From Pseudomonas lini (GTDB lineage: Bacteria > Pseudomonadota > Gammaproteobacteria > Pseudomonadales > Pseudomonadaceae): 64,000 bases of DNA. A program made the translations under genes and the position numbers. Every line of letters starts with the position of its first letter. The first letter of the stretch is position 1. Location of the stretch: the NCBI RefSeq assembly GCF_030812475.1, contig NZ_JAUSSR010000003.1, positions 248,001 through 312,000 of the forward strand, in the 5' to 3' direction. The notes under the pieces are model-generated. The model searched no databases, was not told the DNA's origin, and saw only the letters and a list, made by a program, of their open reading frames with translations. Shown one piece after another: positions 27,015 through 36,848 of the stretch.

Positions 27015-27131
27015 TTGTAGGAGCAAGCTTGCTCCGGGCGGCGTTCCGACGATGGTCGTTAACGATAACGCGTGTTTACTGGTTAAACGCGGCGCTCTTT
27101 AGTCCATCGCGAGCGAGCTTGCTCCTACAAG
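27015..27131. repeat. REP doublet with conserved TCGTTAACGA spacer
   Basis: GTAGGAGCAAGCTTGCTCC and the inverted GCGAGCGAGCTTGCTCCTAC enclose a spacer with TCGTTAACGATAACGCGTG and GTTAAACGCG. The spacer is almost identical to that at 50878-50930. It lies between divergent metG and apbC. Confidence 0.88.
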
Positions 27132-27248
27132 GCCGTCTTCGCCGGTTTGCCGGTCCCCCGCAAGCTCGCGACGGTTCGGGAATCCCGCCAGCCGATCAGA
27201 ACAGGTACGATACCTGCCTGATTTTCCAGTCTTGCTATGGAGTTGCCC

Positions 27249-28343
27249 ATGAGCGCCGTCAATCGCGCAGCGGTGGAAGCCGTCCTTCGCCAATACACTG
27301 ACCCTTACCTGAACCAGGACCCGGTCAGCGCCGGGTGCGTACGCAGCATCGACCTCCAGGGCGATCGCGTCAGCGTCCAGCTGGAGCTGGGTTACGCCGC
27401 CGGCCTGTTCAAGAGTGGCTGGGCGCAAATGCTGCAAATGGCCATTGAACAGCTCGACGGCGTGACCAGCGCCCGTGTCGAGATCACGAGTGTGATCGCC
27501 GCGCACAAGGCCCAGGCCCAGATTCCCGGCCTGGCCAACGTCAAGAACGTGGTGGCCGTTGCGTCCGGCAAGGGCGGTGTGGGCAAATCCACCACCGCCG
27601 CCAACCTGGCCCTGGCGCTGGCTCGCGAAGGCGCCAGGGTCGGGATTCTCGACGCGGACATCTACGGTCCGAGCCAAGGCATCATGTTCGGTATCCCCGA
27701 AGGCACCCGGCCCCAGATCAAGGATCAGAAATGGTTCGTGCCGATCCAGTCCCATGGCGTTGAAGTGATGTCCATGGCGTTCCTGACCGACGACAACACG
27801 CCGATGGTCTGGCGTGGGCCGATGGTCTCCGGTGCGCTGTTGCAACTGGTCACGCAAACGGCCTGGGGTGACCTGGATTACCTGGTCATCGACATGCCGC
27901 CAGGCACCGGTGACATCCAGCTGACCCTGGCGCAGAAAGTCCCGGTGGCCGGTGCGGTCATCGTGACCACGCCGCAGGACCTGGCACTGCTGGACGCACG
28001 CAAGGGTGTGGAGATGTTCCGCAAGGTCAACATCCCGGTGCTGGGTGTGGTGGAAAACATGGCGGTGCACATCTGCTCCAACTGCGGACATGCCGAGCAT
28101 CTGTTCGGTGAGGGCGGCGGTGTAAAGCTGGCCAACCAGTACGGCGTCGAACTGTTGGCCTCGTTACCACTGTCGATGGTCATCCGCGAACAGGCCGATG
28201 GCGGCAAGCCGACGGTGATCGCCGAGCCGGACAGCCAGATTGCGCTGGTGTACCAGGAACTGGCCCGCCACGTCGGCGCGCGGATCGTGTTGCAGGAAGC
28301 GTTATCGCCGACAATGCCGAACATCACCATCAGCGACGATTGA
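27249..28343 (+). CDS. apbC: Iron-sulfur cluster carrier ATPase ApbC/Mrp
   Basis: This 364-residue ParA/MinD-type P-loop ATPase binds and transfers [4Fe-4S] clusters. An N-terminal DUF59/MIP18-like domain (residues 1-85) precedes the deviant Walker A motif SGKGGVGKSTTAANLALAL, then LDADIYGPSQG, VIDMPPGTGDIQLTL and the cluster-binding CSNCG. The start at 27249 has GGAG upstream; an ATG at 27237 is in frame but lies over the ribosome-binding site. Confidence 0.95.
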   Translation: MSAVNRAAVEAVLRQYTDPYLNQDPVSAGCVRSIDLQGDRVSVQLELGYAAGLFKSGWAQMLQMAIEQLDGVTSARVEITSVIAAHKAQAQIPGLANVKNVVAVASGKGGVGKSTTAANLALALAREGARVGILDADIYGPSQGIMFGIPEGTRPQIKDQKWFVPIQSHGVEVMSMAFLTDDNTPMVWRGPMVSGALLQLVTQTAWGDLDYLVIDMPPGTGDIQLTLAQKVPVAGAVIVTTPQDLALLDARKGVEMFRKVNIPVLGVVENMAVHICSNCGHAEHLFGEGGGVKLANQYGVELLASLPLSMVIREQADGGKPTVIAEPDSQIALVYQELARHVGARIVLQEALSPTMPNITISDD

Positions 28344-28367
28344 AACCCTTCGGATAACACGCAAAAC

Positions 28368-28459
28368 CTGTGGGAGCGAGCTTGCTCGCGATGAGGGTGT
28401 CACATGCACCAGTGATGGTGACTGACACACCGCTATCGCGAGCAAGCTCGCTCCCACAG
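28368..28459. repeat. REP doublet (REPIN)
   Basis: GTGGGAGCGAGCTTGCTCGC and its inverted copy flank a spacer of about 45 bp, between convergent apbC and the SDR gene. Confidence 0.88.
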
Positions 28460-28475
28460 TGGTTCTGGGGTGGTC

Positions 28476-29234
28476 TTAAATGCGCATCCCGCCATCCAAC
28501 TCCAGTATCCGCCCGGTGTAATAGTCGTTCTGGAATATGTACGCCGCCGAATGAGCGATCTCGTCAGGCTTGCCCATGCGCTTGAGCGGTATCCCGGACG
28601 TCATCTTCTCCAGCGCTTCCGGTTTCATCCCCAGGGTCATTTCGGTTTCGATAAAGCCCGGTGCAATGCCCGCCACACGAATGCCGTAGCGTGCCAGTTC
28701 CCTGGCCCAGGTCACGGTTGCCGCAGCCACCCCGGCCTTGGCGGCGGAGTAGTTGGTCTGGCCGATATTGCCGGCGCGGGAAATCGACGAGATATTGATG
28801 ATCGTGCCGCTCGTTCTCAGTTCGATCATCTTCGCCGCGACTTCCCGGGTGCACAGAAACACGCCGGTCAGGTTGACGTCGATGACCGCCTGCCATTGGG
28901 CCAGGCTCATTTTGGTCATCTCGCCGTCCTTGACCTTGACCAGCAGCCCGTCGCGCAGGATCCCGGCGTTGTTGACCAGGCCATCGATCGCCCCAAAATC
29001 GTCGGCCACTTGGGCGACCATGTGCGTCACCTGCTCTTCGTTGGCGACATTGCACAAGTAGGCGCGGGCTTCGATGCCCTTGGCCTGGCACGCGGCGACG
29101 GCGTCGTCGAGTTTTTCCCTGTTCAGGTCCACCAGCGCCAGCTTTGCGCCAAGGCTGGCGAAATACTCGGCCATGGACCGGCCTAAACCCTGGCAACCGC
29201 CGGTGATAATGATTACTTTGTCAGTGAGTTGCAT
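28476..29234 (-). CDS. Short-chain dehydrogenase/reductase (FabG-like)
   Basis: This 252-residue classical SDR has the NAD(P)-binding [28 protein letters not shown], the catalytic Ser in [10 protein letters not shown] and the YSAAKAG catalytic Tyr-Lys pair. Asp in LVDLNR after the second strand suggests NAD rather than NADP preference (inference). It resembles 3-oxoacyl-ACP reductases, but no fatty-acid genes surround it, so the substrate is unknown. The ATG at 29234 gives the canonical short N-terminus. Confidence 0.88.
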   Translation of the reverse strand: MQLTDKVIIITGGCQGLGRSMAEYFASLGAKLALVDLNREKLDDAVAACQAKGIEARAYLCNVANEEQVTHMVAQVADDFGAIDGLVNNAGILRDGLLVKVKDGEMTKMSLAQWQAVIDVNLTGVFLCTREVAAKMIELRTSGTIINISSISRAGNIGQTNYSAAKAGVAAATVTWARELARYGIRVAGIAPGFIETEMTLGMKPEALEKMTSGIPLKRMGKPDEIAHSAAYIFQNDYYTGRILELDGGMRI

Positions 29235-29399
29235 TCGTATGCCCCAATAGCAGATCAGCGTGGTTTTCCTCCCGGAAGGTCTCTCGATCTGCACCTGATG
29301 TGGCCTGGTTGCACATGAGGACTGCCCGATGGCGTGCTGGAACTTGCCCCCAGGTGCCCGTCCGTTTTTTTTGACGGATTCTATATAAGGAGTCATAAA

Positions 29400-30131
29400 T
29401 TGAGCGTTGCAGCGGCCAAGAATGCCCGAGAATTGCTTCTAAAAGAATACCGTGGAGTGCTCTCGACGCACTCCAAGGCCATGCCCGGTTTCCCGTTTGG
29501 CTCAGTAGTTCCATATTGCCTGGACGACCAGGGCCGCCCACTGATCCTGATCAGCCGCATCGCCCAGCACACCCACAATCTGCAGAAAGACCCCAAATGC
29601 TCACTGTTCGTCGGCGAGCGCGGGGCCGAAGACGTGCAAGCCGTTGGTCGCCTGACCTACCTCGCCGAAGCGGAAAAGCTCGAGGACGAGGCTGCCATCG
29701 AAGCGGCGGCTGTCCGTTACTACCGCTATTTCCCGGATTCGCACAGCTACCACAAGGCCCACGATTTCGATTTCTGGGTGCTCAAGCCGGTGCGCCATCG
29801 TTATATCGGTGGTTTTGGCGCTATTCACTGGGTCGACCACTTGACCTTGGCCAACCCGTTCGCCGGCAAGGCCGAGGTGAGCATGGTCGAGCACATGAAT
29901 GCCGATCACGCCAAGGCCATCGCCCACTACGTCGAACTGGCCGGCCTGCCCAAGACCGAACCGGCGCAACTGGCGGGTATCGACACCGAAGGCATGCACC
30001 TGCGAATCGGCCAGGGACTGTACTGGCTGCCGTTCCAGGCGCCATGTAATACGCCGACACAAGTGCGGGAAGCCTTGGTTTTCCTGGCTCACGCCGAGCA
30101 TTGGCCGAAAAATGCAGGGGCCGACGCTTGA
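29400..30131 (+). CDS. HugZ-like protein (FMN-binding split barrel plus DUF2470)
   Basis: This 243-residue protein has an N-terminal pyridoxamine-phosphate-oxidase-like split barrel ([41 protein letters not shown]) and a C-terminal DUF2470 domain ([18 protein letters not shown]). This is the architecture of HugZ, a haem oxygenase, but several Pseudomonas homologues are uncharacterised. The TTG at 29400 was chosen because AAGGAG lies seven bases upstream. The next gene (fxsA) is 66 bp downstream. A role in haem use is plausible but unproven. Confidence 0.82.
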   Translation: MSVAAAKNARELLLKEYRGVLSTHSKAMPGFPFGSVVPYCLDDQGRPLILISRIAQHTHNLQKDPKCSLFVGERGAEDVQAVGRLTYLAEAEKLEDEAAIEAAAVRYYRYFPDSHSYHKAHDFDFWVLKPVRHRYIGGFGAIHWVDHLTLANPFAGKAEVSMVEHMNADHAKAIAHYVELAGLPKTEPAQLAGIDTEGMHLRIGQGLYWLPFQAPCNTPTQVREALVFLAHAEHWPKNAGADA

Positions 30132-30197
30132 ATTCACGAAACGGCGACGTCATCTAGGGAAGACTGGCAAGGCATTCTTGCGTTGAGGAACCATTTG

Positions 30198-30674
30198 ATG
30201 CGCCCTTTTTTATTGCTCTTTGTACTGTTTCCGGTGTTGGAGCTGTTCGTATTCGTCAAGGTGAGCGGGGCGATCGGGTTTTTCCCCGCCCTGCTGCTGG
30301 TCATACTCGGCTCGATGTTCGGCGTGTTCGTGCTGCGTGTCGCCGGTCTGGCCACTGCACTGCGTGCCCGTGAAAGCCTGAACCGCGGCGAGCTGCCGGC
30401 CCAGACCATGCTCGAAGGCTTGATGCTGGCCCTGGCCGGCGGGCTGTTGATCCTGCCGGGTTTCGTCACTGACGTGCTGGGTTTGATCATGCTGTTGCCG
30501 ATCTCGCGTCGGTTGCTGGCCAACAAGATGCGCCAGCGGGCCGAGGAGCAGGCGATACGTCAGCGAGCGTTCGCCGATGACCTGCAACCCCGTGGCGGTC
30601 CGGCTCCGCGTCAGCCACTGGGCCGCGAACCGGACGTGATCGAAGGCGAGTTCGAACATCGCGATCCCAAGTAA
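30198..30674 (+). CDS. fxsA: FxsA-family inner-membrane protein
   Basis: This 158-residue protein has four hydrophobic segments in the first 105 residues (FLLLFVLFPVLELFVFVKV, FFPALLLVILGSMFGVFVL, LMLALAGGLLILPGFVTDVL) and a charged C-terminal tail. This matches FxsA, whose overproduction in E. coli relieves F-plasmid exclusion of phage T7. GAGGAA precedes the ATG at 30198. It lies upstream of groESL, as in E. coli and P. aeruginosa. Confidence 0.9.
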   Translation: MRPFLLLFVLFPVLELFVFVKVSGAIGFFPALLLVILGSMFGVFVLRVAGLATALRARESLNRGELPAQTMLEGLMLALAGGLLILPGFVTDVLGLIMLLPISRRLLANKMRQRAEEQAIRQRAFADDLQPRGGPAPRQPLGREPDVIEGEFEHRDPK

Positions 30675-30750
30675 TTGTTTCAGACACGGCACCTTCGGGT
30701 GCCGTGTTCGTTTTCGGTGCAACAAACGCGAAAAATTTTTGACCCCCGCC

Positions 30751-30778
30751 CTTGTAATAAGCTTGCCCGCCCTTATGT
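30751..30778 (+). promoter_or_regulatory. Candidate sigma-32 heat-shock promoter of groESL
   Basis: CTTGTAA (30751-30757), a 13-bp spacer and CCTTATGT (30771-30778) match the sigma-32 consensus CTTGAAA-N13/14-CCCCATNT at 12 of 14 defined positions. It would start transcription about 130 bp before groES. No CIRCE inverted repeat was seen. Confidence 0.55.
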
Positions 30779-30920
30779 AACTGTCACCGCAAGGTTTCTG
30801 GCAATTACGCCAGACAGACTTCCGCGGTTCGCTTGCCGAACCGCACCCGGCATCGCCGGATTTGTTAAACCCGCCGGGACTACACCGGCCGATGAAAACC
30901 ACAATTAGGAGAGATCGACA

Positions 30921-31214
30921 ATGAAGCTTCGTCCTCTGCATGACCGCGTCGTCGTCCGTCGCAGCGAAGAAGAAAAGAAAACCGCTGGCGGTATCGTCCT
31001 GCCAGGTTCGGCTGCTGAAAAGCCAAACCAGGGCGAAGTCCTCGCTGTGGGCCCGGGCAAAGTCCTGGAAAACGGTGAAGTGCGTGCGCTGTCCGTGAAA
31101 GTGGGTGACAAGGTTGTGTTCGGCCCTTACTCCGGCAGCAACACTGTGAAAGTTGACGGCGAAGACCTGCTGGTCATCGGCGAGAGTGAAATCCTCGCTG
31201 TTGTCGAAGGCTGA
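30921..31214 (+). CDS. groES: Co-chaperonin GroES
   Basis: This 97-residue subunit forms the heptameric lid of the GroEL chamber. The N-terminal [14 protein letters not shown], the mobile loop [19 protein letters not shown] and the C-terminal barrel strand [20 protein letters not shown] are intact. GGAGAG precedes the ATG. It is in an operon with groEL 49 bp downstream. Confidence 0.98.
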   Translation: MKLRPLHDRVVVRRSEEEKKTAGGIVLPGSAAEKPNQGEVLAVGPGKVLENGEVRALSVKVGDKVVFGPYSGSNTVKVDGEDLLVIGESEILAVVEG

Positions 31215-31251
31215 TTCCCCGCTCATTTTCCCGCTACTACAAAGTATTTAA

Positions 31252-32907
<1,656 letters not shown>

Positions 32908-32929
32908 GCCAGCCTTACCCCTGTACTAG

Positions 32930-32959
32930 AAACCCCGTCTGCGAAAGCAGGCGGGGTTT
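32930..32959 (+). terminator. Terminator after groEL
   Basis: AAACCCCGTCTGC-GAAA-GCAGGCGGGGTTT with a GAAA tetraloop and trailing T run, 22 bp past the stop. Confidence 0.95.
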
Positions 32960-32994
32960 TTTATTGCCCGGATTTCGGCATCCGCCTCAATCCC

Positions 32995-33090
32995 CTGTGG
33001 GAGCGAGCCTGCTCGCGAAAGCGTTAGTCCTATCAACATGCGTGTTGAATGACACACTGCATTCGCCGGCAAGCCGGTCTCGCTCCCACA
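32995..33090. repeat. Mixed REP doublet
   Basis: A GTGGGAGCGAGCCTGCTCGC element faces an inverted hybrid copy (GCCGGCAAGCCGGTCTCGCTCCCAC). The two arms belong to different REP subtypes. Confidence 0.75.
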
Positions 33091-33105
33091 TTTCTGCTCT
33101 GTGTT

Positions 33106-33849
33106 TCAGGCGCTGACCGGTTCTGCCTTGGTCGCGCGCTCAACCTTCGAGACCGGGCGATACAGGATGTAGTAGTACGACCCCAGGCAAATCAACCAGC
33201 AAAAAATCGCTGTCCACACGTTGTGCGAAAAGAAATGCGCCCCCTGCATCATCCGCCCGATGGAAAACACCGAGCCCAGCGCAAAGGCAAAGACAAACGC
33301 CATACGCGCCAGCCGCGGGCGACGATCGCGTAGCACGAAGAACAGCGCAAACAGCGTGAACCCTGTCGCCGCATGCCCGCCGGGCCAGCAACGGCCGGGT
33401 TTGTCGGTGGGTGGACGTGGGCTGAGCAGCTCGCTGTAGGTTTCATGACCGCCGAACTGTTCAAGGCTCCATGGACATTGCACCGCCGTCAGCGCCTTGA
33501 CTGGCGTGACAAAGGAGGTGGCCAGCGCCAGGGACAGTACCAGGCAGCCCAGTTCCCGATTGACCGGCTTGAGCCGTTCCATGAAAAATGAGCCGATGAA
33601 GCCGAGGATGGCCAACACCGAGAACGCGATGACCAGTTGCTTGGCCCGGTCATGCAGGATGTTTTCGAGGAGGTAACTGTGCCGCCCGATGAAATCCCCC
33701 GCGACCGGGTCATAGAACAGCCTGGCCAGGTCCATGTCCAGCGATGTCAGTTCAAGCAGCAGCAAAATGATCGCCACGACAGCGGGAACGCCCAGGCAAA
33801 GCCAGGGATTGAGCGGGCGCGAGGCGCGGGTAACAGCGGGCGACACCAT
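33106..33849 (-). CDS. PAP2-family membrane phosphatase
   Basis: This 247-residue inner-membrane protein has about six helices and a PAP2 lipid-phosphatase domain: KALTAVQCPWSL (motif-1 region), CWPGGHAATGFTLFALFF (motif 2, catalytic His) and GRMMQGAHFFSHNVW (motif 3, nucleophile His). The Asp common after the motif-3 His is Asn here. Likely substrates are lipid A or undecaprenyl-type pyrophosphates on the periplasmic face (inference). A perfect match to the ColR-box consensus lies 86 bp upstream, and colR is divergent next door. The start MVSPAVT at 33849 has AGGAC upstream. Confidence 0.85.
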   Translation of the reverse strand: MVSPAVTRASRPLNPWLCLGVPAVVAIILLLLELTSLDMDLARLFYDPVAGDFIGRHSYLLENILHDRAKQLVIAFSVLAILGFIGSFFMERLKPVNRELGCLVLSLALATSFVTPVKALTAVQCPWSLEQFGGHETYSELLSPRPPTDKPGRCWPGGHAATGFTLFALFFVLRDRRPRLARMAFVFAFALGSVFSIGRMMQGAHFFSHNVWTAIFCWLICLGSYYYILYRPVSKVERATKAEPVSA

Positions 33850-33934
33850 GGCAGGTCCTTGGTCGGTTGAAAGATTCGAGCGTGCAACCGCGCGCAGTCT
33901 GGACTTCATCCTGTCGCCAGCCTGTGAACCGACA

Positions 33935-33950
33935 GTGAAAAAGTCGTCAA
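33935..33950 (-). promoter_or_regulatory. ColR box upstream of the PAP2 gene
   Basis: On the minus strand the site reads TTGACGACTTTTTCAC, which fits every position of the ColR consensus recalled from P. putida work, (T/C)(T/C)NA(C/G)NN(T/C)TTTTT(C/G)AC. It lies 86 bp upstream of the PAP2 start and about 118 bp from divergent colR. Confidence 0.68.
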
Positions 33951-34067
33951 GGCCGCAACAGGGAGGTGGCCTGGATTTACACCTGCACGCAGTTCTGGCC
34001 CTGAGCCTCGCTTGGCCTTAAGCTGCGCGGGCCAAGACGGCCGTTACTGTGTACGCAGGAGGTTCCC

Positions 34068-34751
34068 ATGAGAATTCTATTGGTTGAAGACAACCGCGAT
34101 ATCCTGGCCAATCTGGCTGATTACCTGGGGCTCAAGGGGTATACCGTCGATTGCGCGCAGGACGGGTTGTCAGGCCTGCACCTGGCGGCCACCGAGCATT
34201 ACGACCTGATCGTGCTGGACATCATGTTGCCCGGCATCGACGGCTACACCCTGTGCAAGCGCCTGCGCGAAGACGCCCGCCGCGACACCCCGGTAATCAT
34301 GCTCACCGCTCGCGACCAACTGGACGACCGCCTGCAAGGCTTCAAGTCCGGTGCCGACGATTACCTGATCAAACCCTTTGCCCTGTCCGAACTGGCGGCA
34401 CGCATCGAAGCGGTCATGCGTCGGGCCCAGGGCGGCGGTCGCCGTACCTTGCAAGTCGGCGATCTGAGCTACGACCTCGATACCCTGGAAGTCACCCGCG
34501 AAGGGCGGCTGCTGAAACTCAATCCGGTAGGCCTGAAGTTATTGGCCGTGCTGATGCAGAAAAGTCCTCACGTACTGCGCAGGGAGATTCTCGAAGAGGC
34601 GCTGTGGGGCGACGACTGCCCGGACAGCGACAGCCTGCGCAGCCATGTCCACCAATTGCGCCAGGTAATCGACAAGCCGTTCGCCAAGCCCTTGCTGCAA
34701 ACCGTGCACGGTGTCGGCTATCGGTTGGCCGAGGGCCGTGATGGAGTTTAG
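34068..34751 (+). CDS. colR: Response regulator ColR
   Basis: This 227-residue OmpR/PhoB-type regulator has a receiver domain with phosphoacceptor Asp51 (LIVLDIMLPGIDGYTLCKRL), TARDQLDDRLQGFKSGADDY and IKPF. It also has a winged-helix DNA-binding domain (LKLLAVLMQKSPHVLRREIL, SHVHQLRQVIDKPF, VHGVGYRL). The sequence is essentially that of P. putida ColR, which controls envelope genes in response to zinc and iron stress. AGGAGG lies just before the ATG. colS starts inside its last codons. Confidence 0.95.
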   Translation: MRILLVEDNRDILANLADYLGLKGYTVDCAQDGLSGLHLAATEHYDLIVLDIMLPGIDGYTLCKRLREDARRDTPVIMLTARDQLDDRLQGFKSGADDYLIKPFALSELAARIEAVMRRAQGGGRRTLQVGDLSYDLDTLEVTREGRLLKLNPVGLKLLAVLMQKSPHVLRREILEEALWGDDCPDSDSLRSHVHQLRQVIDKPFAKPLLQTVHGVGYRLAEGRDGV

Positions 34752-36021
34752 ACAGAGCCTTGCGCAACGGATCATCATCGCCTTTGCGCTGATGAGCGCA
34801 TTGGTGGCAGGGGCCTTCGCCATGGGCATCGTGGCGACTGTGCACCTGGTGGAAGAAAAACTGATTTCGGCAGGTCTGGGTGGCGATCTGCAACGCCTGC
34901 TGCTGATGGACAGTGTGTCGGACTGGAGCCATCGCCCGGAGCCGGACCAGCTGTTCTATTTCAGTGGCGGGCCGGGCGACTTCGAATTGCCCAAGGATTT
35001 GCGCCACCTGGAGCCCGGTTTTCACGAAGTGTTTCGCGAGCAGCTGTCGTACCACGCGATGGTCGAAGTCGTCGACGGCCGACACTACGTGCTGATGCAG
35101 GACCAGAGCGATTTCGAGGAGCGCGAGCGGGTGCTGTTTGCCGTGGTACTGGTGGGTTTCGTGCTGAGCCTGGCGCTGGCAGTGTTTCTCGGTTGGGTAC
35201 TGGCGCGCAAGGTCATGGCGCCCGTGGTGCGGCTGGCCCGTCAGGTCCGTCACCGCGATCAACTGTTGGGGCTGGCACCACCGCTGGCACCGGATTACGC
35301 CGCCGATGAAGTCGGCGAACTGGCCGTCGCCTTCGACGCCACCTTGGGCCGCTTGAGGCAGGCATTGTCCCGGGAGCGCCTGTTCACCAGTGACGTCAGC
35401 CACGAACTGCGCACGCCGCTGATGGTGCTGGCCAGTTCCTGTGAGTTGCTTCTGGAAAATCCCGGTATCGATCAACGGGGTCGGGCCCAGGTCGAGCGAA
35501 TCGCCCGGGCCTGCGAAGAAATGCGTGAGCTGGTGCAAACCTTCCTGATGCTGGCCCGCGCGCAACGCGATGACGCCAGCGTCGCGCCGCAGCAAACCCT
35601 GAGCCAGGTGGCCGACGGGCTGCTCCATCTCTGGCGTGAGCCGATCGAGGCCAAGGGGTTGAACCTGATCTTCGAAGCGGGTCAACCGGCAACCACCTGT
35701 TACAACGCCACCCTGCTGCAAGCGGTCATGGGCAACCTGCTGCGTAACGCCCTGCATTACACAGAACAGGGGTTCATTCGCTTGACCCTGACGACTACCG
35801 GCTTCGTGGTCGAGGACAGTGGCGTCGGCATTCCCGAAGATAAACGCGAAGCGATGTTCGAGCCATTTGTGCGGGGCAGCGAGAAGCGCGGCGAGGGCCT
35901 GGGGCTGGGGCTGTCGCTGGTGCAGCGGATTTGCGAAAACCAGGGCTGGACCGTCAGTCTTACCAACATGGAGCCCAACGGCTGCCGCTTCCAGGTGGAA
36001 CTGAGCCTGGCCTCTACCTGA
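34741..36021 (+). CDS. colS: Sensor histidine kinase ColS
   Basis: This 426-residue inner-membrane kinase has helix 1 at about residues 11-35, a periplasmic domain of about 95 residues rich in acidic and His residues (SHRPEPDQ, GFHEVFREQLSYH) that could bind metal, and helix 2 at about 132-155. A HAMP-like linker follows. The phosphoacceptor is His221 in FTSDVSHELRTPLM; NLLRNALHYT, VEDSGVGIPE and GEGLGLGLSLV form the ATP lid. The ATG at 34741 overlaps colR by 11 bases. P. putida ColS senses excess ferric iron and zinc. Confidence 0.94.
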   Translation: MEFRQSLAQRIIIAFALMSALVAGAFAMGIVATVHLVEEKLISAGLGGDLQRLLLMDSVSDWSHRPEPDQLFYFSGGPGDFELPKDLRHLEPGFHEVFREQLSYHAMVEVVDGRHYVLMQDQSDFEERERVLFAVVLVGFVLSLALAVFLGWVLARKVMAPVVRLARQVRHRDQLLGLAPPLAPDYAADEVGELAVAFDATLGRLRQALSRERLFTSDVSHELRTPLMVLASSCELLLENPGIDQRGRAQVERIARACEEMRELVQTFLMLARAQRDDASVAPQQTLSQVADGLLHLWREPIEAKGLNLIFEAGQPATTCYNATLLQAVMGNLLRNALHYTEQGFIRLTLTTTGFVVEDSGVGIPEDKREAMFEPFVRGSEKRGEGLGLGLSLVQRICENQGWTVSLTNMEPNGCRFQVELSLAST

Positions 36022-36091
36022 TCAAATGTGCTTGATGGCCCAGAGCTATCACTGTCTTCCTGCATAATTTCGAAATAATTCGACATTTTAC

Positions 36092-36107
36092 ATGACGATT
36101 TTTTCAC
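36092..36107 (+). promoter_or_regulatory. ColR box upstream of the warA-like operon
   Basis: ATGACGATTTTTTCAC matches the ColR consensus except at its first position. It lies 67 bp before the methyltransferase start and just after colS. In P. putida the orthologous operon is reported as ColR-regulated. Confidence 0.62.
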
Positions 36108-36173
36108 AATTGCATGACCTGACGCCGACACGGCGCTGCCTATCGTGGGTCCATCAGATGTTCTGGAGACCTG

Positions 36174-36845
36174 ATGATGGACGGCCCGATCAAACTCGAT
36201 TTTTCGAAAAAGTACGACGATCAACACGCTCAGCGCTACTTGCGCAAGCATCAGGCTGGCCTCGCTCGCCGGCTGTCGCACTGGCGTGACGAACAGGTGG
36301 CGCGACAGGCGCTCAAACTGGTTGGGGAGCCGGGGCTGGTCCTCGATTTACCCTGTGGGGCGGGGCGTTTCTGGCCATTGCTGGCAGAAAAAGCCAACCG
36401 CGCCATCATCGGAGCCGACAACTCCGAGTCGATGATCAACATTGCCCTGCAGGCGCAACCTGCAGACGTGGTGAAACGGGTACAACCCTTGCACACTTCT
36501 GCTTTCGACATCGCCTTGCCCGATAACGCGGTCGACAGCATTTTCTGCATGCGTTTACTCCACCACATCGGTGAAGCCGAGCATCGATTGGCCATTTTGC
36601 GTGAATTCGAGCGCGTCACCCGCGACAGCGTGATTCTTTCATTGTGGGTGGACGGCAACTTCAAAGCCTGGAAACGCAAGCGGCTCGAGGGACACCGCGG
36701 GCATGAAAGTTACCAAAACAGATTTGTGTTACCGGCTGCTACGGTCGAAAAGGAATTCGAGCAGGCGGGGTTCCGCATCCAGCAACGTCTGGATTTCTTA
36801 CCGCTCTATGCCATGTGGCGAGTTTACGTATTACGCAAGAGGTAA
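36174..36845 (+). CDS. warA: Class I SAM methyltransferase, WarA-like
   Basis: This 223-residue cytoplasmic enzyme has SAM motif I (LVLDLPCGAGRFWPLLAEKA), the acidic end of strand 2 (IIGADNSESM) and the post-motif IV region CMRLLHHIGE. Gene order (colR-colS-this gene-InaA kinase-small gene-RND pump) matches the P. aeruginosa locus where WarA works with an LPS kinase and influences O-antigen. GGAG lies five bases before the first of two ATG codons. A ColR box precedes it. The methylated substrate is not known from sequence. Confidence 0.82.
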   Translation: MMDGPIKLDFSKKYDDQHAQRYLRKHQAGLARRLSHWRDEQVARQALKLVGEPGLVLDLPCGAGRFWPLLAEKANRAIIGADNSESMINIALQAQPADVVKRVQPLHTSAFDIALPDNAVDSIFCMRLLHHIGEAEHRLAILREFERVTRDSVILSLWVDGNFKAWKRKRLEGHRGHESYQNRFVLPAATVEKEFEQAGFRIQQRLDFLPLYAMWRVYVLRKR

Positions 36846-36848
36846 CAG

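Noticed and set aside
30739..30760. TTGACC and TAATAA before groES as a sigma-70 promoter
   Set aside because: The spacer is only 10 bp, far from the 16-18 bp needed.
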